Positions 1 to 11,700 of a DNA stretch of 64,000 nt are shown here, piece after piece. The notes beneath the pieces were generated by a model that was given only the letters and a program-made list of their open reading frames with translations, did not search any database and had not been told where the DNA came from. This stretch comes from Bugula neritina (lineage: Eukaryota > Bryozoa > Gymnolaemata > Cheilostomatida > Bugulidae). The stretch lies in assembly GCA_964035545.1 (NCBI GenBank), contig OZ037772.1, forward strand, positions 11,969,818-12,033,817, given 5' to 3'. A program made the position numbers and the translations under genes. Position 1 is the stretch's first letter; each line of letters starts with the position of its first letter.

Positions 1-48
1 ATCTTTCTCCACCATTTCCTGATCGGGTGGCAGTACCCAGGTTACAAG
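1..48 (+). CDS. possible exon fragment of an upstream gene
   Basis: The first 48 bases are more GC-rich than what follows and end in AAG|GTGAAT, a fair splice donor. Two of the three forward frames are open across them, one giving a Pro-rich peptide ending DRVAVPRLQ. After the donor the sequence becomes AT-rich and stop-filled. This could be the last part of an internal exon of a gene to the left, but the stretch is too short to be sure and no family is recognised. Confidence 0.2.
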
Positions 49-627
49 GTGAATTCTTTAAAACACTGAAAGCTTTTATTAAACTTTAAACCTGCCTTTA
101 CTTTTAATTAGTATTTTATACAACAGCTATATAGGGTGTACCCTCTGCCTCAAATTAAGGGTTAAATAGGAAAAAACGCATGCAGCTGGCCTCAACACAA
201 ATCCTATAGCTACCATTTGTAATGATAAGCATAATAATTATATGCAATATGAGGTACATAGAGTTATATATTAAAGCTCGTCTAGTAATGCTATAGTATA
301 GTTTTGATACATCTGAGTGGATGTTACGGCTGCATCAAATACCAGGCCACTATTATAGCTTTACTCATCATCATTTTACATCAAGTTTCTTATTTAATTA
401 TACTGTGGTGTGTCTGATTAAAAATGTTGCAATGATGTGAAAAGCAGAATTAAAAAACTCAACTCTATAGTTTATTAATATATGACCTATAACATTGCTA
501 AAGATTTTTGTCATTGTAGACTATATAAAATGTAACTAGCTTGAAATCATGTTGAAAGTTTGTAATTTCATTATAATCATGTTTACATGCTTCAATAGCC
601 ATTATGATTTGGAAGCTTGATATTAAC

Positions 628-885
628 AATTGTGACCCAGGCAGTCAGAAAAGCACTTTGTGACAAAATTCACATTTTCAGTTAATGCTTGATTCTTAAT
701 TGCCTATTTATACTGATTGATTTGCAGTTTAAATTTTTGAAATCGGACTACTATTATAATAGTGGTCCGATTTCAAAAATTTAAAATGCAAATCAATCAG
801 TATAAAGAGGCAAATAAGAATCAAGCATTAACTAAAAATGTGAATTTTGTCACAAAGTGCTTTTCTGACTGCCTGGGTCACAATT
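628..885. mobile_element. fold-back (MITE-like) inverted repeat, 258 bp
   Basis: The two halves are reverse complements over about 128 bp each with roughly six mismatches. The termini are AATTGTGACCCAGG and its complement, and the centre is near 756 with almost no loop. There is no coding capacity. The structure is typical of a non-autonomous fold-back or MITE element, and the scattered mismatches suggest an older insertion than the one at 4913-5323. The two elements share no obvious sequence. Confidence 0.8.
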
Positions 886-1189
886 ACAAAAATCGTCACT
901 GCGGATGCTTTTCTGTCTTGGGCCTGATATAAATCGCAATGCGGTTATAGTGGACAACTCCATACTTTTAGAAAAAAAAATGTGATTAAATAGACTGTGC
1001 TCGAACAATAAGTGCACTGTAATATTGTAGGGTTAGCTGTTGACTGTGATATTTTGCGGATCATGTGCCAAAGTGATGATTATTTACAATGTCAAATAAG
1101 TTGGTTCAAATGGTAATCACTGTTAAGGCATGTTAGACGTCAATGGTTTGTTTTTAATTAATATTACTATTTTAGTTTATGCTATTATT

Positions 1190-1870
1190 TATCTACTCCA
1201 ACTACTAGTACTAGTACTTTTAGTAATAGTATCATTATGAGGATATTTGTATATATTGTCTATAAACATAATTATTGTTATTAGTATTACACCTGTAGTA
1301 AATACAAAAGTATGCCCACTTAGCATTGTTACTTAGCATTGCAATTGTCCTTATCGTTGTAGTAGTACTACTACGCCTACTACTACTTAACTAGTGCTAG
1401 TAGAAGTAGACCTAGTAGTAGTACTAGTAGTAGTACTAGTTGTAGTAATTAGTATCACTTTCAGTATTATTATTAGTATCAGTATGAGTATCTAGTAGTA
1501 CTACTGTACTAGTAGTTCTACTTCTAGTTCTCTTGGTACTGCCAATATGAATATGAGTATCACTATCAGTGACTATGAGTATGAGTATGACTATGTTCTA
1601 TCACTCTATAGTCTATGGGTATCAGGATTAGTATGAGTATAAGTATCAGTATGACTATGGGTATCAGTATGTCATTGTGCTATATATTTTTCAAGGTTTC
1701 AATTTCTTACTTTTGGTAATAGTAAAACAATAACATCAACTATAGTCTATAAGTATAAGTATTACTAAATATGATACTAATATTCATACTAATAGAGTAA
1801 TGTTAATATTAAATTTAATATTAATAAATTATTATTCTATTGCTTTTAGTATTAGTATTAGACTTAGCAA
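1190..1870. repeat. degenerate AGT/ACT trinucleotide and AGTATN hexamer repeats
   Basis: Runs of AGTAGTACTAGTAG and later AGTATGAGTATCAGTATG-type hexamers drift over several hundred bases. The same flavour of repeat recurs at 27,225-27,300 and 61,080-61,340. No open frame or family is associated. Confidence 0.7.
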
Positions 1871-2747
1871 AATACTAATAGTAATAGTAATTCTAAATGT
1901 AAAAGTATAACTATAAACGTATAAGTTATTATAAGTACAACTATAACTACATTAATATTTATGTTATAATAAAAATTATAATTAATGTTTTAAGTTTAAA
2001 CTCGAAAATAATTATTTTATATTTATTATAATAATAATAGTTATCACTATCATCATGATTATGAATGTGAGTGACTTAATTTCTATTTTATAGCAATACT
2101 AATAATTATTTTTATCACCATTATCAATGGCAATATCATTATCATTATGTCATTAACTTCAATTATCAATATAACTTACAATACCTTTGAAGATATAGAA
2201 CATTTGGGGACACTCAATGTTATAGACCTAGATGTGCCTCATTTCTTTTACAGTCACAGTGTGGGCTACAGGTTATGTGGTAATTGTGTTATTTTTTTCT
2301 TGTGTCTATGCTCCATCTGGTGGCTCTAATGATTCTTGGTAAAAAAAATACATATTTGATTTGAAATTGTTATAAAATTAAATATATTTATATTAGTTTT
2401 ATTTATTTTTTCACTTTTGCTTTTGCTATGGATACTAGCATAATATGTAAGCCTAATCATGTAATCACGGTCATAATTAGGATGTTATTCACTTTTACTT
2501 ATAGTTTTTTGGGGTGCATCCAATTTGAAAGTAGTCAAGTTTGGAAACCTCGTAGTTTAACAAATATATAGTCTAGTGTATTAGTGTTGGAGCCATAGTT
2601 TTAATATATCCTATCCCATTAGACTTGAGTTTATGAATTCACAATAACTTAAATATTAAATACTTATCGACCCAAAGCAATAACTTTTTCTGTTTTACAG
2701 GTTGAATTATCTAGTACAAGCAGTTCTCTGGAAAGTCTAACCCAGAA

Positions 2748-5700
2748 ATGGGACGAAAAAAGCATGAACTGTCGAACAAAGCTAAGCATCAAATCTGGGT
2801 GGTAAGTGAAATCTTTAGAAGTTATTTGTGATGACTGTTTGTGGTATGTCACATGTTGATTATCTATTTATATTGTGTATAAGTAGGTAACTATCTCTCT
2901 TTGCTAGCAAGGGGACGGGAATTCAGTGCAGATACTAAACTCTGTATGTATTTGAAGCAATTGGCTAGGTCATTTGTCGATATCTTGCTAAATCATTTTA
3001 AATTAAACCTGAAAATGCTAACAACAAACTCAAATAACAAAACTGTTGTTGAAATTATGTTGCCTGTGTTCTAAACACCAACTCTAGGCCCCAGTCTATG
3101 TCTCACTCTCCATTCTAGGCAAACGAGAAACCAGATCCTACGTACGACTTATCTGATTGTGAGGTCGTAGAACTTCCTGAAGGCGTGTTCTCCAGCTGTA
3201 AAGTGCTACAGAAAGAGGTGCTGTAGACTCTATCTGGTCATCTTTTGAGATAGCAGTTCTTGTTTGTATGTTTCCTGATTTTCATTGACCTCCACACATT
3301 GAACCTACAGTGTAGAATTTCTCTGGAGTCAGGCATTCGTGGTTTTGTTGTAAAATTTAAATTTTGAAGAAACAAACTTATTAAGAGTTGTTTGAATTTA
3401 ACTTACCTGGTGAGAAGGTGTGCAACCAAAACTTTTACATGTTTGGAGCGATAAATCCTAATTTTAATAGAATATCTTTGATTTTCACTTCACAATGTAA
3501 AAACTAGCAGTCGAATTGTACTGATAGAATGCATATATTCTCTAAGTAGCCCTAGGACCTAAGTTAGTAAAGTAATATCTCATCATATAGTTATATGCTA
3601 ATGAAAGGTGTATTCCAGGCACTCATACTACACACCAATCTACTCACATCTCTCACCGACAACGGTAATAAGTTGGAGAATCTCTCTCACCTCATTGTCC
3701 TTGACATTCACGCCAATAGTCTGAGTAAACTTCCTTCTACCATAAGCCACCTGGTGAACCTGCAGGTGAGTGCACAATTTACCTGCTGGTGTAATCTTCT
3801 AGGCTAAGAACTCAGTGCTGTTACCCGGCTCTGTTTCACAGTTATTATAGAAAGTTCACTGGAAGGTTCTGCCAGCTTACAGTAAATTACTCAGTTTCCT
3901 TAAGAGAATATGGTCTGTGCAAATTATTTAGCCAATCAGGTTTCAGCTTTTTTCTGCCAAAGCATCAACATTCTCACTAAATATTTGTTAGGTTTCATAT
4001 TATTTAGTTACTTGGACGAATACCTTTTGCTGTATTGAAGCATGTTGACTGTTTGCAGGAGTATGTTAAGTTGATATTCAATCTTTGCTGTTTGTTTCAG
4101 GTACTAAACATATCTCGCAATGCTTTGTCATCACTTCCCCCGGAGATAAGGAAGTTGAAGAAGTTGCAGTCGTTCAATGTGTCTGGTAATGGAATTATCT
4201 TCTCTATATGTTATCAGTGTTGCAGTTGTCCCCCCTGATGCCCTGCTCTGTTTCTGCACTAACTTAGCTTGTTCTGGCTGCCGTTCTTGGAAATTGCTGC
4301 TAATAGTTTTATTCAGAATTTTGCTTACCCTTAGATGAAAACGTTGTCGAACCGTAGGTGAAATACGCATTATAAATGGCATTGATATGGCTCACTCATT
4401 AGCTCCCCAATAGAAGTCCACAGTTTAAAAAGGCCTTCTACATGTCACCACCGAAAACAGTGCTAATACCAGTAGTAATAGCATAAAAGTAATGTTGACA
4501 TATGTTTATTTGCATAGCCTGTGTTTCTGTTGAAAATAGTTTTGAAGTTCGAAGCAGCTTCAAGTCCCTTCTATCTATATTTTAGATAACAAGCTAAGTA
4601 AGTTACCCAATGAGATCGGGGAGTTGTCTTCTTTACGCACACTAAACATGTCAGGGAATAAGATACAGAAACTACCTTTCAGCTTGTGTCACTGCACTGC
4701 TCTTGACTCACTGACACTCGACGCACAGAGTATGAAGTACCCCGACAGGTCCATCTGCTCTAGTGGGGTGGATACAGTTATGAAATTCCTCTGCAGGGGT
4801 AATTTTGTTATTTTAATTATTTATATTGCTATGTAGTCTGCAATGGAAATGAGGATTTTTGTGGACCTTAATTGTTTTCTACTTGTATCAAAGGAGAAGC
4901 ATTGCCTTATCAAGTCATGTAGCAGGATGAGTCATCATATGATATAAATACAGGAAATTTTTGTTAAGCAGTTTGGAGTTGTGTTCTCCAACAAATTATC
5001 CAAAACGCAATCAGCATAAGGTGCATTTATAAACATTTTGAAAAGAGTGCTTATTAAATAGATTAAAACAAACATATTTCATTTTTTTAAATTTCGCTCG
5101 TTTCCCTGAGCTGGAAGCTATCCAGCTCAGGGAAACGAGCGAAATTTAAAAAAATGAAATATGTTTGTTTTAATCTATTTAATAAGCACTCTTTTCAAAA
5201 TGTTTATAAATGCACCTTATGCTGATTGCGTTTTGGATAATTTGTTGGAGAACACAACTCCAAACTGCTTAACAAAAATTTCCTGTATTTATATCATATG
5301 ATGACTCATCCTGCTACATGACTCATTTCAGAGGCTGGGATAGAATACGTGGCCCCCAGTACAGTTGTCCTCCCTCTGCTACCCTCAACCCCCTCTGCCT
5401 CTTCGGCCCCTAACCCAGCCATTGCTCACCTTCATCCTGATAACATCCAGGTTAGTCTAGTTTAGACATCAATGAGCTGACACATCAGGCTACCACGACT
5501 CTGCTGCAGATATCACTTATAGCATGTGGTTTATCTCTGAACTTTGACTTTTCATATTCTTTTTGTTTTAAAGATTGACAACTTCTACAACTACATGTAC
5601 ATTTCATCAATTATGGGTTTTGGATGTGCAAAGCTATTAGTGTTACGAATTTGAAACTTACAATTTAAATATAATTTAGTAGGTGACTCTAATTAAGGGT

Positions 5701-8700
5701 GTTTGTAACTCAGTGCTCAGAGTGAATCTTTTTCTGTCCAAGATTAGTTGTGGAATTTAGATCCATCTTGCCTGTGATGTTATTTCAGGTCAAATCTCTC
5801 TACCACTTTTAAATGTTTTCTCCATTTAATTTGAGTTGTAATTGATATTAAAATTAATTTATTTAGTATATATAACTATTTGTTTTTGTTGAATGATTTT
5901 TTCAAGGTGTCATTATATAATATACTTTAAGTTCAGTATACTGGAAGTTTGGGATAATAATTTAGAATTTCCTTGTCATATGATTATATAATGACTAGTG
6001 TTTAGCAGAAGTGGCCAAAGTGCCTATTTACTCTAAACTCTCTCTCTCTCTCTGCATGCTCTGTCACCCATCTAGATTTATAGTTTCATTGTCCAAATAA
6101 TTTTTGGTTTATCATTGCAACTGGAAAACTCTGCACTCGTTTTGTTTAGGAAGCTCTGTTTACTGTGTTACCATTGGCAACCATCATGGCCGACGAGCTG
6201 GGTGAACAGATACTTCGCTATGATGTAACGTAGCCGTGTTTTGTTAAATTAGCTGTGGTTTTTGTCCGTGTTGTGTGGCCTGCCTAGACCATAGGCTATA
6301 ATGCATGCTGACTTTGTTTTGTTTTTGCTTGCTGTCTTCAACTCACTTTGATTGATGCATTTTCAACGTATATCATGTCGTTCTTTATTCATTGGACAAT
6401 CAAAGGGTTGAATAGAGTGTGTATACGCAAAATGACCTTTTCATGTCCTTGAACTTTGACCTCTATAAGTACAAGTCATCTACAAACTTTGACTTGTTCT
6501 TTTCACACTACTAGCTGTTTCACTAACTGCAGCATTAACCTTCATTTTCAACATTTCTAATTAGAGAATTAAGAGTCTATATTTGGGAGTTGTGTTTCCT
6601 TACCTTTGGTGTCCCTTTTTAACGCACAACATAGTTTTATAAAGAAGATGCACCTAGGTTTTAGTTAGTGTGGTGAATAGTAATGTAGAGTTGCACCCTC
6701 TTTAAGTTAACTTTTACCTTCATTTATTTAATTTTAATCAAGTCTTTGCTGTGATTTGTCAAAACACGTATTTTTAATTAATTTTAATATTATCACATCG
6801 ATAATTAGTAGACTGCTTCGTAGCTTGTTCCTAGAAGAGCTTTTGTTACTTTATATGTTCAGATATGAATTATGTGGTGGCTATTTGAATATTGGAAAGT
6901 TCTCCATTTATTGTTTCTGCTGTATTTATCATTCGCCTCTGTATCCATAATTACAAAATGTCTAAGTTGAACTAAAGTTTTCATCATAAATAAAATATAG
7001 AAAAGCACAACTAAAACTTGTTTTATAAAGAATATTATAAATGTCAAGGATTTCTGTCAGAATTTCAGTGTTCCATTAAATAGATGTTTTGGATATTTTT
7101 CTTGTGCTATAACCAGAATCTATTAGATGCCATATTCTATATTAGATTAGCCATTCTATTTATAGCCGTTCTATTTATAGCCGTTCTATTTATAGTTGTC
7201 TATTTATAGCTGTTCTGTTTATAGTCGTTCTATTTATAGCCGGAGCTGAGCAGCTACGAGGAGATGAGGAGGCAGCGGCAGCAGCAGAATCTGATGATGG
7301 AGCAGGAAAGTCAGCAAAACTCTCAGCATCTCACGGCTCTGCTCAAAAGTCAGCAGAAGAAGAAGGTGGAGCATGTGGCCAGTCTGGTACAGGTCAGTAT
7401 GCAACCAGCGTCCTGATTGGTTGGCTGAACTTAGGGTGGCACCTATTGGTCAACTGACTGTTGCTTTGCTAATTGATACCTAAGCGCTAAGCAAACTCGC
7501 TACTGATTGGCTGTTCTCTCCATTGCATTACTTCAACTTCAGATCGGCTTTTGTTCTAGTCGAAGTGAAAACATTTTATAATATTTATTTGCCATAATTG
7601 TTGCATTTTTATATGCAGTTGGTGAAAGAGGTAATATACTGTGTAATTTCAGTTCACTGTGTAGTTTTGTTTAGATACTGGTGCCGGGGTAGTGTATATC
7701 TGGAGTTATGTTCACATTGTATTGTACTCATGTTTGAAATGCCTTATTGTTATGTGTCTGTGAAATAAAGTGCTTTATTAGCATGTTATAGTCATAGTCA
7801 TAGTTGAATTCTCAGTTCATGATTAGTTTTTAGTTGTAGTTAAGTTCTTTGTCATAGTAAAACTCATAGTTCCGTCTAATTAAATCTGAGAGCTCAGTCT
7901 ACAACTGTGCTGAACATCCTGCCTGCACCGCACAGAGTAGCATTGTGTTGTGAAGTTGTCATGGTGACCACACGAAGGCACGTCAGTTTACCTGTTGTAA
8001 TCACTGCTTGCAATAGCTCAACATTAAGTACCTGATTTTAGTTAATCAAATTTATGATTCTGAGTTGCCTTACCTTTGTTTTGCAAATGTAGTTGAAACA
8101 ACTTTTTTTAAAAACTACAAAATGGAGTTGAGATAAAGAAAATGCATTTTATTCTTCAGTTAATGAGATAAGTTTTCTAGCTATTACTGGTTGGTGTACT
8201 TCTGTAAGGTGCTGTATGGAAAGGCAAACCTTCAAAATACTCGTATAATATGTGGTGAATAAACCGAAAAGCCAGTTTTACCTGCGACACACCATATAGA
8301 CTAAGAAGCTGTTCATAAATCTTAGCTTGTGGATCACAGTCATATTACCAACGGCAGGGGGGGGACTCCTCTATTCCCTTTGTCCAGATTGCTCTTTAGC
8401 TCTTAGTTTACAATCAGTCTACTGATGAAAAGATTTGAACCAGTTAATTCAATTGAACAGTTAGAAACACAAGAGATTTGTGTAGCTGATGGGAATTGTC
8501 TTCTTTTGTTGGGGAAGGATGCGAACTGTGTATTTTCTGGATGTTTTAATTTCAGGAGAACCGAGATTGTGAGAATAGCATCAGCCAGTTACAGCAGCAA
8601 AAAGATGAGGACAGAAACAAACTGTATAATCTAATACTAGAAGGTTTGTAGAATCTAATATTAGAAGGTTTATAGTATCTAAATTACATGGTTTTTGTAA

Positions 8701-11700
8701 TGTATTACTGAAACATTTTTATTTAATGCTAATTAAAGTTTGAGATGTTTAGATGGTCAAAAAAATTTACTATTAGAAGATTTGTATAATTTAATGTTGA
8801 ATGGTCTGTAGCATCTAATAATACAATGTTTAGAGGATGTGATATGAAATGGTTTGTAGAATGTACTACTGAAAAGTTGTCCTATGCATTAATAATTAAA
8901 AGCTTTTACACTTAAATTTAAATTTAAACATTCCAACTAGCAAGATATTACAATGTGATTATTGACTTCTGTAATCCATCTCCAGAACTTGTGTAATTTA
9001 CTCAGATTATTTGATACTCTGTAGAGGATACAAAAGCCACAGAGTTGATTGATGAGATCATCAAACGTAACTCTGAAAGCAAAGAGAAGGAAGATCTTCT
9101 GCAGGAGTTGGAAGATGAACGGTAAGTCATGGCAGAGATCAGCAGGTGTCTACTCAGTGTTGTGACAGTGTCTGCAAGTGTCATTAGCAATCTGTGTGAC
9201 CGTGTTCACATCTGTCGAACTGTTTTATGTGAGTGTCAGTTTAGTAGATATAACAGTGTCTGCAGGTGTGTGTTTAGTAAATATGTGTTGTCTAGTAGAT
9301 GACACAACCTACAGGTGTGTTGTCTAGCATATGACACAGCCTACAGGTGTGTTGTCTAGCATATGGCACAGCCTACAGGTGTTTTGTCTAGTAGATGACA
9401 CAGCCTACAGGTGTGTTGTCTAGTAGATGACACAGCCTACAGGTGTGTTGTCTAGCATATGACACAGCCTACAGGTGTTTTGTCTAGTAGATGACACAGC
9501 CTACAGGTGTGTTGTCTAGTAGATGACACAGCCTACAGGTGTGTTGTCTAGCATATGACACAGCCTACAGGTGTGTTGTCTAGCATATGACACAGCCTAC
9601 AGGTGTTTTGTCTAGTGGATGACACAGCCTACAGGTGTGTTGTCTAGTAGATGACACAGCCTACAGGTGTGTTGTCTAGCATATGACACAGCCTACAGGT
9701 GTTTTGTCTAGTAGATGACACAGCCTACAGGTGTTTTGTCTAGTGGATGACACAGTCTACAGGTGTGTTGTCTAGCATATGACACAGCCTACAAGTGTGT
9801 TGTATAGTAGATGACACAGCCTGCAGGTGTGTTGTCTCGTAGATGACACAGCCTACAAGTGTGTTTCCTAGCATATGACACAGCCTACAGGTGTGTTGTC
9901 TAGCATATGACACAGGCGTGTAGTGACACAGGTGTGTAGTGACACAGGTGTCATGTGATGTTGTAGTGACAGAGAACTGGCTCAAATCACGGTCCTCACC
10001 GAGGAGCTGACAATGCTCCGTAAAGAGGAAATGATTAAGGCTATGAGAGAAACGTTGGAAGAGATGAAGGGCTTCAACGTCGTACTCGACAAATACCTTC
10101 AAGGAAAACAGGACACGATACGCAACGCTCAGAGGCAGTGAGTTTCTCTTATCTCTCTGTAACTCATGACCAGCACAATGCTCCAACCCTCTGGTGGAAC
10201 ATGTCTTACTTCTGATAGTCAGTAATATTCCTATTGTATAGTAGCTGTGCTCTGGTTATATGATGTGTTGCAAATGACCAGTGTGCTAGTGTTACAGTAT
10301 AAGCTACTGGTTTCAAGGTATGTGATAATATCACAGCACAACCTGGTGATGTCATAGCGTCGAGTAGCGATGTCATAATATAGGGTAGTGATGTCACTGT
10401 ATAAACTAATGACATCACTGTTGCAACGTTAGGTTTCTGGAGGAAGATGAGCAGATTGGCAGCACGCTGACGGCGAGGGGAGTGGAGAAAAAGATTGCTG
10501 TTGAAGATTTGCTACATGAGGTCAGTGTTGGGGTCAAGATTATTGCTTGGCAGTTGCTTTTACTGAATTCACGTAGGAAAGACATTTGTTAATAGGATAT
10601 CAAGTTGTTTACACGTGTTTTATTTCCTCTAACTGCAATAAACAAGTTTTTGTTTCCTGGTAAATCTCTCACCACTCCCTTCTGGTAGGTTCTGGTAACC
10701 GGACATGAGTTAACTAGTTGAGATACAGCTTTGGTTTCTTGCCATGTATTATACCATGCTGGGTAACATAATAATCATATAACATTCTTTGCAGCAGTTG
10801 GATGAAATTTCACTATTTAAAGCTCTATAATCAAAAGAGCAATTTTTAAAAGTTCCTCTGCAGTTCAGCTGTGGCTTTATGTAAGGGTAGATCAAGGATG
10901 GCATTTCAAGTTGGATCTTCAAAGTGTTTCTAAATAATTGCAAAGTTTTAGTTTCAACAGCCGAGCTGAAACTTAATAAAAATGGTGGTATTGAGGCGCT
11001 GTTGATGATTTGTGTAACGTATTGCTGTCATCTTTCATGAGCTCTATTGAACTGTGACCTCTACTGAACTGTGACCTCTATTGAACTATGACTTCTACTG
11101 AACTGTGACCTCTATTGAACTGTGACCTCTACTGAACTGTTGTGTAGGAAGAGTATCAGAGAATGGCTCTGGAGTCTCTGATGAAGCAGAGAGACGAGAA
11201 ACACTGTCAGCTGACTCACGACATCAGCTCTCTGGAGAAACAGCTGGCTCGGCTCACTGTTGTCGAGATGTCAAATAAGATGACTCAGAACAAGGCTAAG
11301 CAGGTAAGTTTGATGACACAGTGGGCAGGTGAGTGCTTTGACACTGTGAACAGGTGAGTGTGTTGACACTGTGAACAGGTGAGTGTTTTGACACTTTGAG
11401 CAGGTGAGTGTTTTGACTCTGTGAACAGGTGAGTGTGTTAAAGCTGTGAACAGGTGATAGTATGATGCAGTAGGCAAGTGTTTTGAGACACTATAAGCAT
11501 GCATTATTCTGCCGACACACTTAAACATTGTTCTCTCACAGGAAATGCTGGCTGAGCAGAGAGAACATCTGACAAAACTACTTCTAGAGCTCATGGAGCA
11601 AAGAGACCTCAGGGCTAAGGAAATCGCTCGTAGAATGGTAAGCTAAACTTTTACAGCCCTAAATTGTTTTTCCTACTCTTATTTTATTTGTTTTCTATCT

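Larger units (their letters stand above)
49..2747. other. spacer upstream of LRSAM1, low-complexity rich
   Basis: No convincing coding exon is seen. The stretch holds a fold-back element (628-885), degenerate AGT/ACT-type repeats (about 1190-1870) and AT-rich filler. A polypyrimidine tract followed by an AG ends at 2700, just before the first LRSAM1 coding exon, so a non-coding 5' exon probably lies further upstream. I could not place it. Confidence 0.5.

Noticed and set aside
8425-8634. Forward open frame starting MKRFEP as a separate gene
   Set aside because: Its last part overlaps LRSAM1 exon 9 in another frame, and the rest is the preceding intron.
9290-9930. Regularly spaced repeats resembling a CRISPR array
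   Set aside because: Units are head to tail without unique spacers and lie in an intron of an animal gene.
10206-10418. Minus-strand open frame of 70 codons
   Set aside because: It lies in an LRSAM1 intron over imperfect GTGATGTCA repeats, with no supporting motif.
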